DNA of 64,000 bases from contig JAGKWZ010000003.1 of the NCBI GenBank assembly GCA_021151605.1, forward strand, positions 13,247-77,246, written 5' to 3'. Shown one piece after another: positions 16,040-24,260 of the stretch. Under the pieces are notes generated by a model. It did not search any database, was not told the DNA's origin, and worked only from the letters and a program-made list of their open reading frames with translations. Every line of letters starts with the position of its first letter. The first letter of the stretch is position 1. The translations under genes were made by a program, and so were the position numbers. Source of the DNA: Verrucomicrobiaceae bacterium. Its GTDB lineage: Bacteria; Verrucomicrobiota; Verrucomicrobiia; Verrucomicrobiales; Verrucomicrobiaceae.

Positions 16040-16347
16040 ACCACAACGACCTCGCCCTGAGTCATGACAAAAAGATGAAGAACAGAAATCCATTTTTCTG
16101 TCTCACATCTTTTTGTCTTTTCATCGTCACGCTCCATGCCGCCGAGCCAATTGATCCAGCTCGTTTTGAAAAAGAAATCCTCGTGCCGGCGGCGCGTGAT
16201 GCGATCCAGATGGAAGTGCTGCCCGGTGGCGATGTCATCTTTGCCGAGTTCTGGGGCACGATTAAACGTTGGGACGCGAAGTCAGGCGGCGTGAGCATTC
16301 TGGGCACGGTGCCGACGTATGCGAAGGGCGAGATCATGCGCAGGTAG
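16036..16347 (+). pseudogene. Truncated exported dehydrogenase-like gene (5' fragment)
   Basis: 103 codons. After a signal peptide (FFCLTSFCLFIVTLHAAEP) comes DPARFEKEILVPAARDAIQ and LPGGDVIFAEFWGTIKRWD, the first blade of the large PQQ/sorbosone-dehydrogenase-like beta-propeller proteins common in PVC bacteria, which are usually many hundreds of residues. The match stops abruptly after PTYAKGE and the frame closes a few codons later. The ATG at 16036 overlaps the glcF stop; an internal ATG at 16075 would also give a signal peptide. The junction at ~16340-16347 abuts a truncated inverted gene, so this is a deletion or inversion product. Confidence 0.65.
16066..16117. repeat. Imperfect 52-bp palindrome embedded in a signal-peptide coding region
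   Basis: GACAAAAAGATG at 16066-16077 is exactly inverted as CATCTTTTTGTC at 16106-16117. Between them ACAGAAA (16082-16088) pairs with TTTCTGT (16095-16101). A-rich/T-rich palindromes of this kind, with the same AAAAAGATG and ACAGAAA words, occur as dispersed repeats in verrucomicrobial genomes as far as I recall. Here it supplies the codons for the N-region and hydrophobic core of the truncated gene's signal peptide. Confidence 0.6.
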
Positions 16348-16658
16348 CTCGCAACGCCCACCGCTTCGCCACTCGCGGCATCGACGATGGCGAAGAAGAG
16401 CGGATCACCGCCGAGGCACTGCTTTTCCAGCCAAGCGACATAGTCCTCGAACTCGATGAACGGCCCGTAAGGTAGGTAAGTCCAGTTGGCGCCGGTGGAG
16501 TCGAGTGCGTTCGCCTCGAAAAGCTGCCGCGCATGCTTTTCCACCTCCAGCGGTTCCAGCCGACAAAAGCGGCCCTGCATGACCATACGCGCTGGTGGCG
16601 GCGGCGGTTTCCAATCGGCGACGAGTTCGCCGAGCGGCTGATGTAGATGATCGGGCAT
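16345..16658 (-). pseudogene. Truncated GNAT acetyltransferase (N-terminal fragment)
   Basis: The minus strand from the ATG at 16658 reads MPDHLHQPLGELVADW, then GRFCRLEPLEVEKHARQLFE, WTYLPYGPFIEFEDYVAWLE and FFAIVDAASGEAVGVASYLR. This is the N-terminal half of RimJ/YjcK-type GNAT proteins, which should continue with the acetyl-CoA-binding RxxGxG region. Homology ends at SYLRM near 16345, and the frame runs on into antisense of the neighbouring truncated gene. The acetyl-CoA site is absent, so the product cannot be a functional acetyltransferase. Confidence 0.65.
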
Positions 16659-16740
16659 GGTGGCATCCGTCCTCTCGTCTGCGCATCGGCTCAAGCACTT
16701 CCAGCGATTGACCTGCCGGAAGGCGGCGGCAAGATCGCGC

Positions 16741-17688
16741 ATGCCCGCGACCGTCGCCGCCATCTACATCAGCCCATCCGCCACCGTGCTGCCGCAGGCG
16801 GTGACTGAGGCGGAGGCTCGGGCGCATCGCGGCCTCGTCGGAGATCGTTACTTTGAAGGTTGCGGCACTTTTACCGATTGGGAACCGAAAGGCCCGGGCC
16901 GCGAACTCACGCTGATCGAAAGCGAAGTGCTGGCCGAGATCGGACTCAGCGCCGCTGAAGCCCGAAGAAACATCGTCACCCAGGGCCTGCGACTGAATGA
17001 CCTCGTCGGAAAGCGCTTCCGCATCGGAACCGTGCTTATCGAAGGCATCCGCCTCTGCCCGCCTTGTGCCCACTTGAACAAAGTGACCGGCAAAGCCCTG
17101 CTGAAGCCTCTCGCCGAGCGCGGTGGCCTGCGAGCGGACATCCTGAGCGATGGCGTGATCCGAGTGGGCGATGCGATCACTCCCGAGCCAGAAACTCCCA
17201 TGAACGAATCCATCACCACGCTCGAAGCCGATCTCGCCAGCGAAGACCACGCCGCAGACACGCTGCGACTTTTGGACGAATACTCAGCCGATCCGATGGG
17301 TGACGGACATCCTTTATCCGATGCCGCCCGTCGCGATCTCATCCCCGGTCTGCGCCAGCATCCGACGACGCACGTTTTTCTGGCTTACGCCGATGGCGAT
17401 GCGGTGGGGCTCGCGATTTGCTTTCTTGGCTTCTCCACCTTCGCTGCGCGGCGGTTGCTCTACATCATGGATTACTTTGTGCAGCCAACCCATCGCGGTC
17501 GCGGCATCGGCAAACGCTTGATGGACACCATCGCGGCCCGTGCGCGTGAACTCGGCTGCTGCCGTCTCACGCTCGAAGTGCAGGAAAACAACCACCACGC
17601 GCGTCGCATCTACGCCGCCGCCGGATTTGAACAGGCCGTGTATGTGCCGGAGGCCGGTGGAGCACTCTGCATGCACAAACCGCTCTGA
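16741..17688 (+). CDS. MOSC domain-GNAT acetyltransferase fusion protein
   Basis: 315 aa. Residues 1-153 are a compact MOSC domain (GLVGDRYFEG at 31-40, GRELTLIESEVL, RLNDLVGKRFRIG and LCPPCAHL with C106 and C109), a sulfur-carrier fold related to the molybdenum cofactor sulfurase C-terminus. Residues 154-315 are a complete GNAT domain with HVFLAYADGDAVGLAICF and the acetyl-CoA loop THRGRGIGKRLMD (residues 250-262). Residue 154 is a Met (ATG at 17200) that would be a natural start for a free GNAT protein, so the fusion could arise by loss of a stop or include an internal start. It is 82 bp from, and divergent to, the truncated GNAT; ABM monooxygenase follows 4 bp downstream. Confidence 0.8.
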   Translation: MPATVAAIYISPSATVLPQAVTEAEARAHRGLVGDRYFEGCGTFTDWEPKGPGRELTLIESEVLAEIGLSAAEARRNIVTQGLRLNDLVGKRFRIGTVLIEGIRLCPPCAHLNKVTGKALLKPLAERGGLRADILSDGVIRVGDAITPEPETPMNESITTLEADLASEDHAADTLRLLDEYSADPMGDGHPLSDAARRDLIPGLRQHPTTHVFLAYADGDAVGLAICFLGFSTFAARRLLYIMDYFVQPTHRGRGIGKRLMDTIAARARELGCCRLTLEVQENNHHARRIYAAAGFEQAVYVPEAGGALCMHKPL

Positions 17689-17692
17689 TCTC

Positions 17693-18034
17693 ATGTCCAC
17701 CTTCGCTCCAACGCCCTCGCCGCCCTACTACGCGGTGATCTTCACCTCGCAGCGCACCGAGGGCGATCAAGGCTATGGAGACATGGCGGATCGCATGGTG
17801 GAACTGGCGCATGAGCAGCCGGGCTTTCTTGGCGTGGAGAGCGCCCGCGGTGCGGGAGGCTTTGGCATCACGGTCTCGTATTGGGAGAACACCCAGGCCA
17901 TCGCCAACTGGAAGGCGAACGCGGAGCACCTCATCGCTCAAGAGACGGGCAAGACTCGTTGGTATGAGGATTACCAGCTCCGCGTGGCGAAGGTGGAGCG
18001 GGCGTATGGGAAGACTCGCCTTGAGCGATCCTGA
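17693..18034 (+). CDS. Antibiotic biosynthesis monooxygenase (ABM) domain protein
   Basis: 113 aa, a single ferredoxin-like ABM/YgiN-type domain. Recognisable elements are YYAVIFTSQRTEGDQGY, MVELAHEQPGFLGVESARG, then FGITVSYWENTQAIANWK with the conserved Trp, and TRWYEDYQLRVAKVER. Such dimeric small proteins oxidise aromatic or electron-rich substrates or degrade haem; the substrate cannot be inferred. It starts 4 bp after the MOSC-GNAT stop and is probably in the same operon. Confidence 0.82.
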   Translation: MSTFAPTPSPPYYAVIFTSQRTEGDQGYGDMADRMVELAHEQPGFLGVESARGAGGFGITVSYWENTQAIANWKANAEHLIAQETGKTRWYEDYQLRVAKVERAYGKTRLERS

Positions 18035-18068
18035 GCGTGAAGTCGGCGACAAGGACGCATGCTGGGCG

Positions 18069-21000
18069 TCAAGGCGCCATGACTCGATAAAACCTGCGCT
18101 CCGCTGTCCCGGCCCCTGGGTCGGTCCAGGTGGTGGTGGTGCTGGTGGCGGTGAGGGTGACGGTGGTCCAGGTCTGCAAGTCGGGGCTGTGCTGCACGCG
18201 ATACTGCCTGCCGATGACAGAGGGGAATTGGAGGGTCGGTCCCGCAATGTTGGAGGTGACTTCGGCGCGGGGGCCGGTGCCGGGGTCGGTATCACTGGTG
18301 CCGAAGCCGGCTTCTTCGTCGGCCCAGAAGCCGTCGCCATCGGCATCGGCGTAAAGCTTAAATTCATCCACAAAACCGGAGTCGAGTCCGCTGCGGACGA
18401 AGTCGTCTTTGATGTAGGCCCATTTCAACGTGTGTGTGCCTGAGGGGATAATGAACTCCTTCAGCGTCCAGCCGACCTCGCCGCTGATGGCCGCCTGCTC
18501 GACATCGTCGATGTAGAAACGCAGGTAGTCGTAGTCTGCCTCTGAGGAGATGCCCCAGTAGAAAGTCGCCTTGGTCGGGCCGGTGACCTGGGTGCTCATG
18601 ACGCTGTCCTGGAGATCGCCGATCTCGCCACTGCGGGCGGCATCGCTGCCATCATGAGAGTAGAGCGCCTGTGGCCGCCAAGCGAGATCGCCTGAGGAGG
18701 TGATGACTTGGGCTGGCGCATCGATCGCCGCCGCCAGACCTTCGGAGACAGAGCCGACGATGAGCGTCAGGGTGGCCGAGCCTGTGCCGAAGTCGTTCGT
18801 GGCATCGAGGGTGATCGTGTGGGTGCCGATGACCGAGGTGCTACCGTAAATGAGGCCCGTGGTGGTGGAAATCAAAAGCCCCGCAGGCAGCCCTGTGGCT
18901 GTGTAACTGGTTGGGGCATTCGTGGCGGCGATTTGATGGCGGACGGCGGCGTTCTCATACGCATTCACGGTGCCTCCGGTGACGACGGGCGCTGTGTTGA
19001 TGGGGGTGAGTGTCATTTCATCCACCCAGCCAGCGTCTTGCCCTGCGATGGTGGCCTCGTCTTTGAGATAATAGATGTCCACATTGTGCGTTCCGGGTCC
19101 GATGTCCTGCGTGACCTGCGTCCAGTCCACCTCGCCAGTGATGTAGGCTTTGACGTAGCCGTCCACGGTGAGCACGAGGTAGTCGTAATTTGCCTCTGAG
19201 GAGACCTTCCACTGGAAGCTCAGCCGCCTGGGGCCGACGACGGTGAATTCCATGCCGGAGTATTCTTCATGGACCACCGGGGCACTTTGCGCGGCATCCA
19301 CGGTATCGTGACTGATCGTGGTTTGGCGGAACCAGTCGCCATAACCAAAGGGAACGATCTTTAATGACTCGGGCTGCTCCACGGCATCTGACAGAGTGGG
19401 ATCGGCGGGCAAGATGTAGATAAGGGCATTCTCGAGTGTGGAACCCGTGGCATTCGTGGCGATCAAGGCGGTGTTGTAAGGGCCGGTAAACGAAGTTGTG
19501 CCCGTGATCAGTCCCGTGCTGGTATTCATCGTCAGACCGAGTGGCAGACCGAAGTGACCGAAGCTGGTGGCAAAGTTTGAAGCAGTGACTTGGTGGCGCA
19601 GCTCTGCGCCCTCGCGTCCTACAATGATAAGGCTGGACGTGATGACTGGTGCAGGCAGGCCGCCGGTGGGCACGGTGCCGTGGAAGGTGATGCTGGCTTC
19701 GTTCAGTGTCCCGAAGTCGGCGAGATCGGTGTCATAGACCTGCAGCTTCCACTGCCCCTCGGAGCGCTCGCCCCAGAAGTGCGTGCTCATGAAGGTCCAG
19801 TCGATGTTCGCTCCGGTGTCATTGCCCCGAGCCCGAGCCAGCCGCACGCTGACGCCGCTGGGTGAGGTGAGCCACCATTCGAGCTGACCTCGGCGCGGAT
19901 GAGTGGCCTTTACGCTCACGGTCACATGCTCCAGTCGCAGGCTGTTTTCGGCAGTGACGGTGAAGCTGTGCGTGAGACCAGCGCTGCCGCCATCGGGGAT
20001 GGACAAAGCCAGGCTTGGGGAGTTCTGCGAGCGCGTCTCGCGTGCTGGCAGATTTGTCCAAGTCGTGGCCATCGTCGTGGCAGCCTGGGCATTCACGAGG
20101 CCCGCGCCGTAGCGATGATGAAAGTCAAAACCTGCCCCATTCGTCACCCAGCCGCCGTCATTGGGATCGTTCGTCGTGGCGCTGCGCATGAGGATCTCCT
20201 GCACATCACGATAACCGAGATTTGGGTTGGCCTGAAGCATCAGCGCCACAACTCCTGCCACGGCCGGCGTGGCCGATGAAGTGCCGCCGAAGCTGTTCGT
20301 GTAGTCGCCATTCGTGTAGTCGCTGCCCGTCCCGGCATTGTAGCCGGTGCTGCCGGTGATGTCCGTCGTCGTCACGCCCTGCGTGCCGCCATTCGAGGGC
20401 GCGCACACCAGGATATTTGCCCCAGGCTCGCTGTAAGGTGCGGCCTCGCCATCATCACCGATGGCGGACACGGCGATGGCATAAGGCGATGCAGCCCAGC
20501 CATCGTAGTTCGAGTCATCGCCATTGTAGTTCCCATTGCCGCCCGCCCAGAGAAACACCGTACCCTTGCCACCACGTCCGAGCGTCACCGCATCTACCAA
20601 AGCCGCCACGCTGAGAGGCCCGGGCCCGCCGTAGCCATAAGCACTGTCCGAGGGGCCCCAACTGCTGCTTTTCACGTCGATGATGTCTTTTTTGAAGGCA
20701 AAAGCATCGGCCTCGTCTGCATCCGTCGTCGGGCCAGCGATGAGACGCAGACCCACGAGCGTGGCCTCGGGTGCCACGCCAGTGACGCCGATGCCGTTGT
20801 TGCCACGAGCCGCAGCTACACCGGCGCAGGCGGTGCCATGGAAGTCGCCGGTGCCCGGAGTGGGATCATCATCGAGATCATTGAAGTCGCGATCGTTGAC
20901 CGTGTCAGCATTTGTCAGCAGGTCGGGATGAGAGACCTGCAAGCCATCGTCCAGAATGCCGATGCGGATGCCTGTGCCGCGATAGCTGTCCCAGGTGGGC

Positions 21001-21494
21001 ACCACTCTCAGGTCGATGCCAGCCGTGGCACTGTTCTGTCCCGTGTTTTGAAGATGCCATTGGTAGCCGGGGTTCGCTGGATTGTGGGCAAAAAAGGCAT
21101 CGTTGGGCACGAAGCGATGCTGCATTTGCCTAGCCAGCATGGGCTCCGCCGAGCGAACGCCAGGGAGCCGCATCAATCGTTTGGCCCCATCCACAGCGGC
21201 GGTGGCGCTGCCGCTGAACTCGACCACCGCATACTTGCCACGAGCCTGAGACTTCGCGACGCCTGGAAGCTGTGACAGGCTGGCCGCGCTGGTGCCATTC
21301 AGCTCCACGAGCACCTTCTTCGTCAGCCATCGCCGGTTCGCCTCATCCTGCGGCGCATCCTTTTCATAGAGCACCCACTCGCCCTTCGTGCCGAGTTCAT
21401 TCGGTGAGCGGAGAAACGACCTGCCGCCCACGCTGATCTGCCCCTGCGCGAGCGATGCAGCAAATAGCAGTGTAATGAAGATCCAGCGTGTCAT
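18069..21494 (-). CDS. Secreted kexin-like subtilisin (S8) with P-domain and putative Ig-like modules
   Basis: 1141 aa, extracellular serine endopeptidase. Signal peptide MTRWIFITLLFAASLAQGQ; inhibitor-like propeptide region to about residue 125. The S8 triad is visible: D182 (IGILDDGLQ), H219 (GDFHGTACAG) and S406 (FGGTSSATPAVAG), with oxyanion N320 in WAGGNGN. Residues ~490-620 form a proprotein-convertase P/Homo B domain (SFTVTAENSLRLEHVTVSV, LEWWLTSPSGVSVRLA, GQWKLQVYDT). Two He-PIG-like modules follow (GLPLGLTMNTSTGLITGT and GLPAGLLISTTTGLIYGS), each paired with a jelly-roll-like segment containing YDYL and SGEVDWT or SGEVGWT. The last ~60 residues (YRVQHSPDLQTWTTV ... RRFYRVM) are the verrucomicrobial C-terminal module. 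Confidence 0.9.
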   Translation of the reverse strand: MTRWIFITLLFAASLAQGQISVGGRSFLRSPNELGTKGEWVLYEKDAPQDEANRRWLTKKVLVELNGTSAASLSQLPGVAKSQARGKYAVVEFSGSATAAVDGAKRLMRLPGVRSAEPMLARQMQHRFVPNDAFFAHNPANPGYQWHLQNTGQNSATAGIDLRVVPTWDSYRGTGIRIGILDDGLQVSHPDLLTNADTVNDRDFNDLDDDPTPGTGDFHGTACAGVAAARGNNGIGVTGVAPEATLVGLRLIAGPTTDADEADAFAFKKDIIDVKSSSWGPSDSAYGYGGPGPLSVAALVDAVTLGRGGKGTVFLWAGGNGNYNGDDSNYDGWAASPYAIAVSAIGDDGEAAPYSEPGANILVCAPSNGGTQGVTTTDITGSTGYNAGTGSDYTNGDYTNSFGGTSSATPAVAGVVALMLQANPNLGYRDVQEILMRSATTNDPNDGGWVTNGAGFDFHHRYGAGLVNAQAATTMATTWTNLPARETRSQNSPSLALSIPDGGSAGLTHSFTVTAENSLRLEHVTVSVKATHPRRGQLEWWLTSPSGVSVRLARARGNDTGANIDWTFMSTHFWGERSEGQWKLQVYDTDLADFGTLNEASITFHGTVPTGGLPAPVITSSLIIVGREGAELRHQVTASNFATSFGHFGLPLGLTMNTSTGLITGTTSFTGPYNTALIATNATGSTLENALIYILPADPTLSDAVEQPESLKIVPFGYGDWFRQTTISHDTVDAAQSAPVVHEEYSGMEFTVVGPRRLSFQWKVSSEANYDYLVLTVDGYVKAYITGEVDWTQVTQDIGPGTHNVDIYYLKDEATIAGQDAGWVDEMTLTPINTAPVVTGGTVNAYENAAVRHQIAATNAPTSYTATGLPAGLLISTTTGLIYGSTSVIGTHTITLDATNDFGTGSATLTLIVGSVSEGLAAAIDAPAQVITSSGDLAWRPQALYSHDGSDAARSGEIGDLQDSVMSTQVTGPTKATFYWGISSEADYDYLRFYIDDVEQAAISGEVGWTLKEFIIPSGTHTLKWAYIKDDFVRSGLDSGFVDEFKLYADADGDGFWADEEAGFGTSDTDPGTGPRAEVTSNIAGPTLQFPSVIGRQYRVQHSPDLQTWTTVTLTATSTTTTWTDPGAGTAERRFYRVMAP

Positions 21495-21558
21495 GGTCGG
21501 TATCCGAAAGGCGGCGAATCATGACACACTGATCAAAAAGGGCGAACCAAGGAAGCTC

Positions 21559-23937
21559 TTATTTCTTCCCCTTCGAGGCCGCCGCTGTGAACCAGTCGCC
21601 GCCGCCACCTCCGCCACCAAAGGGATTGCCCATGCCACCACCTGAGGAGCGTCCGCCGCCTTGACTGAAGCCGCCGGGGCGGCTTTGACCACCGCCACCA
21701 CCCGCAGGCGCGCCTGCCGGACGTCCGCCTCCCTGCTTCTTCTCAAAGTCAGGCTTCGACTTCAAACTCAACGCGATGCGCTTCCGCTGGATATCCACCT
21801 CCATGACTGTGGCCATGACGCGCTGGCCAACTTTCACGGCCTCAGCGGCATCTCTGACGAAGCTGTCGCTGAGCTGGCTGACGTGGGCCAGGCCGTCCTG
21901 ATGCACGCCGATGTCGATGAAGGCACCAAAGGCAGTCACGTTCGTGATCACACCGGGGAGCTTCATGCCAACTTGCAGGTCCTTCATCTCGTTCACGCCT
22001 TCCTGGAACTTGAAGACTTCGAACTGCTTACGCGGATCTCGGCCCGGCTTGGCGAGTTCGTTCATGATGTCCTGCAGCGTGGGCAGACCGACATCGGCAC
22101 TGACATACTTTTTCAAATCGAGCTTCTGACGCAGCTCAGGCTTCTGCATGAGATCGGCGACGGTGCAGCCGAGGTCGGAGGCCATCTTTTCCACGAGCGG
22201 GTAGCGCTCAGGATGTACGGCGCTGGAGTCCAGCGGATGGCTGGCATCGCGAATGCGGAGGAAGCCCGCGGCCTGCTCAAAAGCTTTGTCACCGAGGCGC
22301 GGGACCTTCATGAGGTCTTTGCGTGACTTGAAGGGGCCGTTCTCATTGCGGAAAGCCACGATGTTCGCCGCGTGCGTGCTGTTCAGGCCGGAAACGTAGC
22401 TGAGGAGCTGTTTGGAGGCCGTGTTCACCTCCACACCGACGTTGTTCACGCAACTGATGACGATGTTGTCGAGGCCGTCCTTGAGCTGCCGCTGATCCAC
22501 ATCGTGCTGATACTGGCCGACACCGATGGATTTGGGGTCGAGCTTCACCAGCTCCGCCAGCGGGTCCATGAGACGCCGCCCGATGGAAACGGCACCACGC
22601 ACGGTGACATCGTGGTTCGGAAACTCCTCGCGGGCGACATCGCTGGCGCTGTAGATGGAGGCTCCGCTTTCATTGACCATGATCACGGGGATGTGCTTCG
22701 GCACGCCGATTTTGTTGATGAAACCTTCCGTCTCGCGGCTGGCGGTTCCATTGCCGATGGCGATGGCTTCGATCTTGAAGCGCTCGATCAAATTCAGCAC
22801 GAGCTTCTTCGCGTGCATGAGGCTGTTACCTTCGCCAAGGAGGTAAATCACATCGTTGAAGAGAAGCTGCCCCTGCGCATCGAGCACGACCGTTTTGCAA
22901 CCCGTGCGGAATCCTGGGTCGATGCCCAAAAGACGCTTCTGGCCGAGCGGTGCCGCCATGAGCAGCTCGCGGAGATTGTCGGCGAAAACCTTCACGGCAT
23001 CGGCGTCGGCCTTCTTCTTCGATTCCAGGCGGAACTCGGTCTCCATGCTGGAGCTGAGCAGGCGCTTGTAGCTGTCGGCGCAGGCCTGTTTCATCTGATC
23101 CGTGCAGGCATTGCCACCTTTGGCAAACATCTGGGTGATGATCTGCACCGCCGTCTCTTCCGGCGGCTGGATGCGCATGAGGAGGAAGCCTTCTTTCTCG
23201 CCACGGCGGATCGCCAACATGCGATGACTTGGGATGGATTTCATCGGCTCCGTCCAGTCGAAGTAGTCGCGGAACTTCTGCGCTTCCTCGTCCTTGTCTT
23301 TGCCATACATGACCTTGGAAACCACGGTTCCCTGCTCGGCGAAAAGCTTGCGGAGGGCGGCACGGGCTTCGGCGTTGTCACTAATGCGCTCGGCGATGAT
23401 GTCGCGGGCTCCGGCGAGGGCATCGTTGGCGTCTTTGACACGCAGCTCTTCGTTTTCGTGATCGAGATTCACCAGCTTCGCGGCCTCGGAAGCGAGATCG
23501 ACGCCAGCGGTGAGCATGTTGGCCTCGATGAAATCGGCCAGCGGCTCCAAGCCTTTCTCTTTCGCGATGGTGGCACGCGTGCGGCGTTTAGGACGGAAGG
23601 GAGCGAAGATGTCCTCCAGCACATTCAGAGTTTCCGCTTTCTCGATCTTCGCGCGGAGGATGTCGGTCATGAGCTTGCGCTCTTCCAAAGACTTCACGAT
23701 GGCCGAGCGGCGGTCATCGAGCGCCACGAGCTGCTCCATGCGCTCCTTCACATTCAGGATCTGCACTTCATCGAGCATGCCGGTGGCTTCTTTACGATAG
23801 CGGGAGATGAAGGGCACCGTGGCACCGTCCGCGAGCAGTTTAGCCGTGGCACCGACCTGGATGGCCTTGATGCCGAGTTCCTTCGCCACACGCTCGACGT
23901 GGGCGACATTGATATTGAGTTCTTCAGAGGCAGACAT
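21559..23937 (-). CDS. tex: Tex-family RNA-binding transcription accessory protein with glycine-rich tail
   Basis: 792 aa, cytoplasmic nucleic-acid-binding protein (Tex/Spt6-related). The N-terminal Tex helical region contains ATVPFISRYRKEATG, the YqgF/RNase H-like domain LLGIDPGFRTGCKTVVLD near residue 345, then the helix-hairpin-helix region (GLNSTHAANIVAFRNENG, FLRIRDASHPLDSS), and the S1 domain at ~655-725 (MKLPGVITNVTAFGAFIDIG, DGLAHVSQLSD). After SLKSKPDF the last ~66 residues are Gly/Pro/Ser/Arg-rich, beyond the usual end of the family. Gene order and length otherwise match standard Tex. It is transcribed away from the peptide-transporter gene. Confidence 0.95.
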   Translation of the reverse strand: MSASEELNINVAHVERVAKELGIKAIQVGATAKLLADGATVPFISRYRKEATGMLDEVQILNVKERMEQLVALDDRRSAIVKSLEERKLMTDILRAKIEKAETLNVLEDIFAPFRPKRRTRATIAKEKGLEPLADFIEANMLTAGVDLASEAAKLVNLDHENEELRVKDANDALAGARDIIAERISDNAEARAALRKLFAEQGTVVSKVMYGKDKDEEAQKFRDYFDWTEPMKSIPSHRMLAIRRGEKEGFLLMRIQPPEETAVQIITQMFAKGGNACTDQMKQACADSYKRLLSSSMETEFRLESKKKADADAVKVFADNLRELLMAAPLGQKRLLGIDPGFRTGCKTVVLDAQGQLLFNDVIYLLGEGNSLMHAKKLVLNLIERFKIEAIAIGNGTASRETEGFINKIGVPKHIPVIMVNESGASIYSASDVAREEFPNHDVTVRGAVSIGRRLMDPLAELVKLDPKSIGVGQYQHDVDQRQLKDGLDNIVISCVNNVGVEVNTASKQLLSYVSGLNSTHAANIVAFRNENGPFKSRKDLMKVPRLGDKAFEQAAGFLRIRDASHPLDSSAVHPERYPLVEKMASDLGCTVADLMQKPELRQKLDLKKYVSADVGLPTLQDIMNELAKPGRDPRKQFEVFKFQEGVNEMKDLQVGMKLPGVITNVTAFGAFIDIGVHQDGLAHVSQLSDSFVRDAAEAVKVGQRVMATVMEVDIQRKRIALSLKSKPDFEKKQGGGRPAGAPAGGGGGQSRPGGFSQGGGRSSGGGMGNPFGGGGGGGDWFTAAASKGKK

Positions 23938-24082
23938 GGTTTGGAAAGAGGTTGTGGCGCATCAGACGCCGGGTTGGGCCTGCTGTGTTAGCGAGCCCCA
24001 CGAACGGCAGCAAGGTGAAGAGTTTCACGCCGAGAAATTTAGTTCCTTGACGCTTGGTCTGCGATGTCGTGGGAGCACTCTT

Positions 24083-24107
24083 TTGAGGTCACAAATCGTG
24101 ACTTCAA
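24083..24107. promoter_or_regulatory. Operator-like dyad 1 upstream of the POT transporter
   Basis: TTGAGGTCAC at 24083-24092 pairs with GTGACTTCAA at 24098-24107 with a 5-bp centre and one mismatch. The core TCACAAAT is shared with dyad 2, 121 bp to the right (centre to centre). Confidence 0.45.
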
Positions 24108-24200
24108 GCGTTGTATCTCAATCCTCAGCTTGTCATTTCTGAGACTTTCTGGTGTGAATCACTAAATCCCGCCCAAAAACTCGCCAGATGAGTGGCTAGC

Positions 24201-24231
24201 TTTTTGATATCACAAATTGCGATATCAAAAA
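24201..24231. promoter_or_regulatory. Operator-like dyad 2 upstream of the POT transporter
   Basis: TTTTTGATATC at 24201-24211 is exactly inverted as GATATCAAAAA at 24221-24231, spacer 9 bp. It ends 29 bp before the chosen transporter ATG, so a bound regulator would probably overlap the promoter or leader. It shares the TCACAAAT core with dyad 1. Confidence 0.55.
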
Positions 24232-24260
24232 CTACGGAGCCGAAAACCGCCCTTTCCCCC

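Noticed and set aside
22372..23991. 539-codon ORF antisense to tex
   Set aside because: Shadow of tex produced by high third-position GC; no domain.
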